Shown here: piece after piece, positions 60,986 to 64,000 of the stretch | Position numbering within the stretch: the first letter of the stretch is position 1 | Layout of the letters: each line of letters opens with the position of its first letter | Origin: Verrucomicrobiota bacterium | GTDB lineage: Bacteria; Verrucomicrobiota; Verrucomicrobiia; CAIQCK01 | Reading direction: 5' to 3' | NCBI GenBank assembly: GCA_016222825.1 | Contig: JACRQF010000010.1 | Span: forward strand, 620,001 to 684,000 | DNA: 64,000 bases | Position numbers and translations under genes: made by a program | The notes under the pieces: model-generated | Database searches by the model: none | Seen by the model: the letters and a program-made list of their open reading frames with translations, nothing else | Told to the model about the DNA's origin: nothing

Positions 60986-62917
60986 GTGAATGTGAGGCCT
61001 TGCTTGCTCCTTATTGCATCGGCGCTGTGTCCTCTGCTCACAATAGCTGGCAACAGCGATGACCCGTGGCCCGGGTTGGTCTATGTCCAGTTCCACAGCG
61101 CGGCATTGAGTCGGCCCGCCAGCAGCGGCGTTGATGCGCAAGTGAACCTCGACACCGGCAGCACCATCAACGGTTACTCGCGTCTCTGGCTTGGTGCGGT
61201 GCAAGTGCCGGCGGGTGGCGAGTTGACGTTCTCAGCCGAGGCGGACAACGGCTGCCGGCTGACCGTTGGCGGGAAGCTGCTGATTGATGATCGGTCGAGC
61301 GCCGTGCGCGAAGGGCGATTGATGGTTTGGCAAGGCGAACTGTTGCCGCTGCGACTGGAGTTCTTCCAGAACGGCGGGACGGCGCACATGCGGCTGTATT
61401 GGAGTTGGGCGGGCCACGCGCGTGAACTGATCCCGGCAAACGCCTTTCATCATTCCGCTGCGGATGCGTCCGTAATTGCGAAGATCATGGCGAGCAGCAA
61501 ATCAACCAAGCCGCCTCACACTCCCACGCCAACAGGGCCGCTGCCCAATCGCGCGCGTATCTACGGCACGCCGGAAGCCGCGGATGTCCTCCGCAGATCA
61601 GCGGGACCGATTGTTCTGCAAACTGGGCCGCAGTTGTTCATTGACGACTACCTGATTGAGTCCAGCCAGAACCTGACGCGCGTCGTCCAGCAGCCCGCTC
61701 GTGACCCCGGCATTCCAAATCCGGTCGTCACCGGGCCGGAGGACCGCTGCTTCCAGCCATTCTTCAGCGTGCTGCGCGACCCGCAGTCCGGCAGGTTCCG
61801 CATCTGGTATGGCGCCCGTTGCGACGACAAGTCAGCGAGCGCCTCTCATATCGCATATATGGAGAGCGAGGATGGCATCCATTGGAAGCGGCCGGCGCGA
61901 TTGCTGGACGATCCCGCGCCGATCCAGTTTGGCTCGGAGGTGCTCGATGAAGGCCCGAGTTTCCCCGATCCCGCCAAGCGCTACAAATACGGCTGGTGGC
62001 ACGGCGGTGGCCTGCGCGTGGCCGGCTCGGCGGACGGGCTTCATTTCAAACCGCTCGCGCCCGGCATCGTGCTCGCTCACGATCACGACATCAACAACCT
62101 CTGGCGCGACCCGCTCCGCAAACGCTATGTCGCCACCATTTCCAGCTCGCGTGAGCTTCCCCAGTTCAAAGGCACCCGCCGAACGACGCTGCAAGCAGTC
62201 AGCAACGACCTGATTCACTGGAGCACGGCGTGGATCGCGCTGGCCGCCGACGATCGTTACGACAAGGACATCACGCAGTTCTACGCAATGAGCGGGTTTC
62301 TTGCCCGCGGCGAGTTGGTCATCGGTTTGGTCAAGGTCCTGCACGACGACTGGAAGGCTGAGGGCGCGCCCGCCGGCGCGTTTGGTGTCGGCTACACGGC
62401 GCTGGCATGGAGCCGCGACGGCGAGCACTGGGCTCGCGACCGCGAGGTCTTCTTCGCGCCCGATCCTAAACCGGGCGCATGGGACCACGCACACGCTTGG
62501 ATGGACGAGCAGTTGCCGGTGCGCGACGAGGTCTATCTCTACTACGGCGGCTACAAGTGGGGACACAAACACAATCGTTTCGAGGAACGCCAGATTGGGC
62601 TGGTGAAGATGCGCCGCGACCGTTACGTGGCGCGCGAAGCCGGCGCAGAAGCCGGCAGCCTCCGCACGCCGCCGCTGGTGTTCCGAGCTTCCGCGCTGAC
62701 CATCAACGCAAACGTCACCGGCGAACTGAAGCTGCGCTTGCTGGATGCGTTTGGCCGGCCACTGCCGGGTTTCGACTGGGTGAGCGTGCGTGGCGACCGG
62801 CTCGACCACGCGGTGAAGTTCCAGCGGCCGTTGAACTCGCTGGCGGGCAGTCCGGTGCGGCTCGAATTCGAGTTGCAGCGCGCGCAGCTTTTTGGTTTCG
62901 ATTTGCGACCGGAATAG
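60986..62917 (+). CDS. Secreted PA14 plus GH32/43-type propeller protein
   Basis: 643 aa starting with GTG at 60986 (ribosome site GAGGAGG region just upstream); signal peptide CLLLIASALCPLLTIAG. Residues about 25-150 are a PA14 carbohydrate-binding domain (ELTFSAEADNGCRLTVGGKL, RLYWSWAGHARELIP). A threonine/proline linker is followed by a five-bladed propeller (about 205-560) with QLFIDDYLIES, FRIWYGARCDD, DEGPSFPDPAKRYKYGWW and a final beta domain. The propeller is homologous to the last module of the 26711-30937 protein. Likely glycosidase, substrate unknown. 7 bp after the GH106 stop. Confidence 0.85.
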   Translation: MNVRPCLLLIASALCPLLTIAGNSDDPWPGLVYVQFHSAALSRPASSGVDAQVNLDTGSTINGYSRLWLGAVQVPAGGELTFSAEADNGCRLTVGGKLLIDDRSSAVREGRLMVWQGELLPLRLEFFQNGGTAHMRLYWSWAGHARELIPANAFHHSAADASVIAKIMASSKSTKPPHTPTPTGPLPNRARIYGTPEAADVLRRSAGPIVLQTGPQLFIDDYLIESSQNLTRVVQQPARDPGIPNPVVTGPEDRCFQPFFSVLRDPQSGRFRIWYGARCDDKSASASHIAYMESEDGIHWKRPARLLDDPAPIQFGSEVLDEGPSFPDPAKRYKYGWWHGGGLRVAGSADGLHFKPLAPGIVLAHDHDINNLWRDPLRKRYVATISSSRELPQFKGTRRTTLQAVSNDLIHWSTAWIALAADDRYDKDITQFYAMSGFLARGELVIGLVKVLHDDWKAEGAPAGAFGVGYTALAWSRDGEHWARDREVFFAPDPKPGAWDHAHAWMDEQLPVRDEVYLYYGGYKWGHKHNRFEERQIGLVKMRRDRYVAREAGAEAGSLRTPPLVFRASALTINANVTGELKLRLLDAFGRPLPGFDWVSVRGDRLDHAVKFQRPLNSLAGSPVRLEFELQRAQLFGFDLRPE

Positions 62918-62946
62918 CAAAGCAGACCGAACGTAGGAGACATGCC

Positions 62947-63933
62947 ATGAACCACGTCGAACGTTTTCGTGCGGTGATGAACTTCCAGCCTGTGGACCGA
63001 TTGCCGCGTTGGGAGTGGGCCATGTGGTGGGACGAGACAATCGCCCGCTGGCACGGCGACGGGTTGCCGCGCACGATGAAGTTCAGCGACGTGTTCGACA
63101 TTGCCCAATACTTCGGCCTCGATCCCTACCAGCAGTTCTGGTTCAGCACGACCGAGGCGACGATTGAGGCGGCGCAGCATCATACCGAAGGCACCGTCGC
63201 GAACATGGACGATTACCGCCGGCTGAAGCCGCAGCTTTATCCCGACCACAGCGCGTCCATCGAGACGATGCGGCCGTGGGCGGCGCGGCAGGCGCGCGGC
63301 GAGGCGGTTGTGTGGGCGACGCTGGAAGGATGGTTCTGGTTCCCGCGGACGTTGATGGACATTGAGAAGCTCAGCTACGCGTTTTACGACCAGCCGGAAC
63401 TGGTCCACGCGATGTGCCACGACCTGACGGAGTTCAACCTGCGTCTCGTCCATCAGATGTCGAAGGTCTGCGTGCCGACGTTCATGACGCTGGCGGAGGA
63501 CATGAGCTACAACCACGGACCGATGATCTCGCAGCAGGTGTTCGAGGGGTTTCTCGCGCCTTACTATCGGCGGCTCATCGCGGCGCTGAATGAGCTGAAC
63601 ATTCCGCTGATCGTGGACACCGACGGCGACGTGACGCAACTTGTGCCGTGGCTGCAAGCGGTCGGCGTGGCGGGCGTTTTGCCGTTGGAGCGCCAGGCGG
63701 GTGTGGACGCGCTGAAGTTGCGCGAGCAGTTCCCGACGCTGCGGATGGTCGGCCACTTCAACAAACTGACGATGCACAAGGGCGAAGCGGCGATGCGCGC
63801 GGAGTTCGAGCGGATAGCGCCCCTGATGAAGGGCAGAGGGTTCATCCCGAGCGTGGATCACCAGACGCCGCCGGCGGTTTCGATGGAACAATATCGGCTC
63901 TACCTCCGGCTGTTGGAGGAATACACTTCGTAA
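62947..63933 (+). CDS. URO-D-fold protein (DTDG type)
   Basis: 328-aa cytoplasmic protein; start at 62947 is backed by AGGAG upstream and the family-type N terminus MNHVERFRAVMNFQPVDRLP. URO-D fold is shown by MKFSDVFDIAQYFGLD, LAEDMSYNHGPMIS and the C-terminal TPPAVSMEQYRLYLRLL. The position that bears His-x-Cys-Gly in MtaA-type paralogs here reads DTDGD (about 224-228), so a zinc site of that kind cannot form. It follows the PA14 gene by 29 bp. Possibly a structural or differently metallated enzyme in the same breakdown pathway. Confidence 0.85.
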   Translation: MNHVERFRAVMNFQPVDRLPRWEWAMWWDETIARWHGDGLPRTMKFSDVFDIAQYFGLDPYQQFWFSTTEATIEAAQHHTEGTVANMDDYRRLKPQLYPDHSASIETMRPWAARQARGEAVVWATLEGWFWFPRTLMDIEKLSYAFYDQPELVHAMCHDLTEFNLRLVHQMSKVCVPTFMTLAEDMSYNHGPMISQQVFEGFLAPYYRRLIAALNELNIPLIVDTDGDVTQLVPWLQAVGVAGVLPLERQAGVDALKLREQFPTLRMVGHFNKLTMHKGEAAMRAEFERIAPLMKGRGFIPSVDHQTPPAVSMEQYRLYLRLLEEYTS

Positions 63934-63970
63934 CAAGTTCGATTCGGCTCAAACCCAAGCTGGATTAGTC

Positions 63971-64000
63971 ATGAAACACATCGCGCTGTTCCTTGGTGCC
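63971..64000 (+). CDS. Start of a further exported protein (cut by window end)
   Basis: An ATG at 63971, 37 bp after the URO-D stop, opens MKHIALFLGA, which looks like the beginning of a signal peptide. Only ten codons are in the window, so nothing else can be said; co-orientation suggests it is the next gene of the same cluster. Confidence 0.5.
   Translation, partial: MKHIALFLGA

Overview
This window is GC-rich DNA from a Gram-negative heterotroph that is probably a member of the PVC group, most likely Verrucomicrobiota (Pedosphaera/Limisphaerales-like). The reasons are the lpxC-fabZ gene fusion next to lpxA, many secreted sulfatases and glycosidases, DUF1080 and DUF4838 proteins, a Tat-exported Gfo/Idh/MocA oxidoreductase, a serine/threonine kinase fused to an FGE-like domain, and several uroporphyrinogen-decarboxylase-fold (URO-D) proteins that are not heme enzymes. 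The taxonomic call is an inference from gene content. No rRNA, tRNA, CRISPR array or transposase was seen.

Layout. Positions 1-538 hold a 42-bp tandem repeat and an inverted repeat. Minus-strand genes at 539-7785 encode a DUF1080-LamG-GH32 protein, a PFL-family/ACT-domain pair, a decayed FGE fragment and a kinase-FGE protein. A spacer at 7786-8643 carries eleven copies of a 21-bp repeat. From 37062 down to 8644 runs one closely spaced, co-oriented minus-strand block of 16 genes (about 28 kb). It encodes three Cys-type sulfatases, a GH2 enzyme, a six-hairpin glycosidase, an esterase, a ricin-esterase-SMP30 protein, a 1,408-residue sialidase-like protein, two DUF4838 proteins around a TPR protein, a transporter-kinase fusion, an HpaI-type aldolase and two URO-D-fold proteins. 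It looks like a polysaccharide-utilization locus without SusC/SusD. A second repeat-rich spacer (37063-38046) lies upstream of it.

Positions 38047-39857 encode a hypothetical protein and a PAS protein on the plus strand. Positions 39875-44777 (minus) carry a GH106-like glycosidase behind lpxA and lpxC-fabZ. Positions 44969-51914 (plus) carry a GYD protein and a uronate/galactoside set: UxaE, an alpha-galactosidase-like enzyme, a Na+/solute symporter and a URO-D protein. After two small membrane proteins and a Wza-like lipoprotein with a clear terminator (minus), 54274-64000 (plus) holds another degradation cluster: Gfo/Idh/MocA, GH99-like, GH106, PA14-GH32/43-like, URO-D, and the first 30 bases of one more gene.

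Read together, secreted sulfatases, esterases and glycosidases would strip and cut a sulfated, possibly rhamnose- and uronate-containing glycan. The symporters (SSS, BASS-kinase) would import products, and UxaE, the aldolase and oxidoreductases would process them. The substrate is not known. The most unusual items are the BASS transporter fused to an APH-type kinase, the four URO-D paralogs with different residues at the metal-ligand position, and four unrelated tandem-repeat islands whose periods (14, 21, 42, 42 bp) are all multiples of seven.
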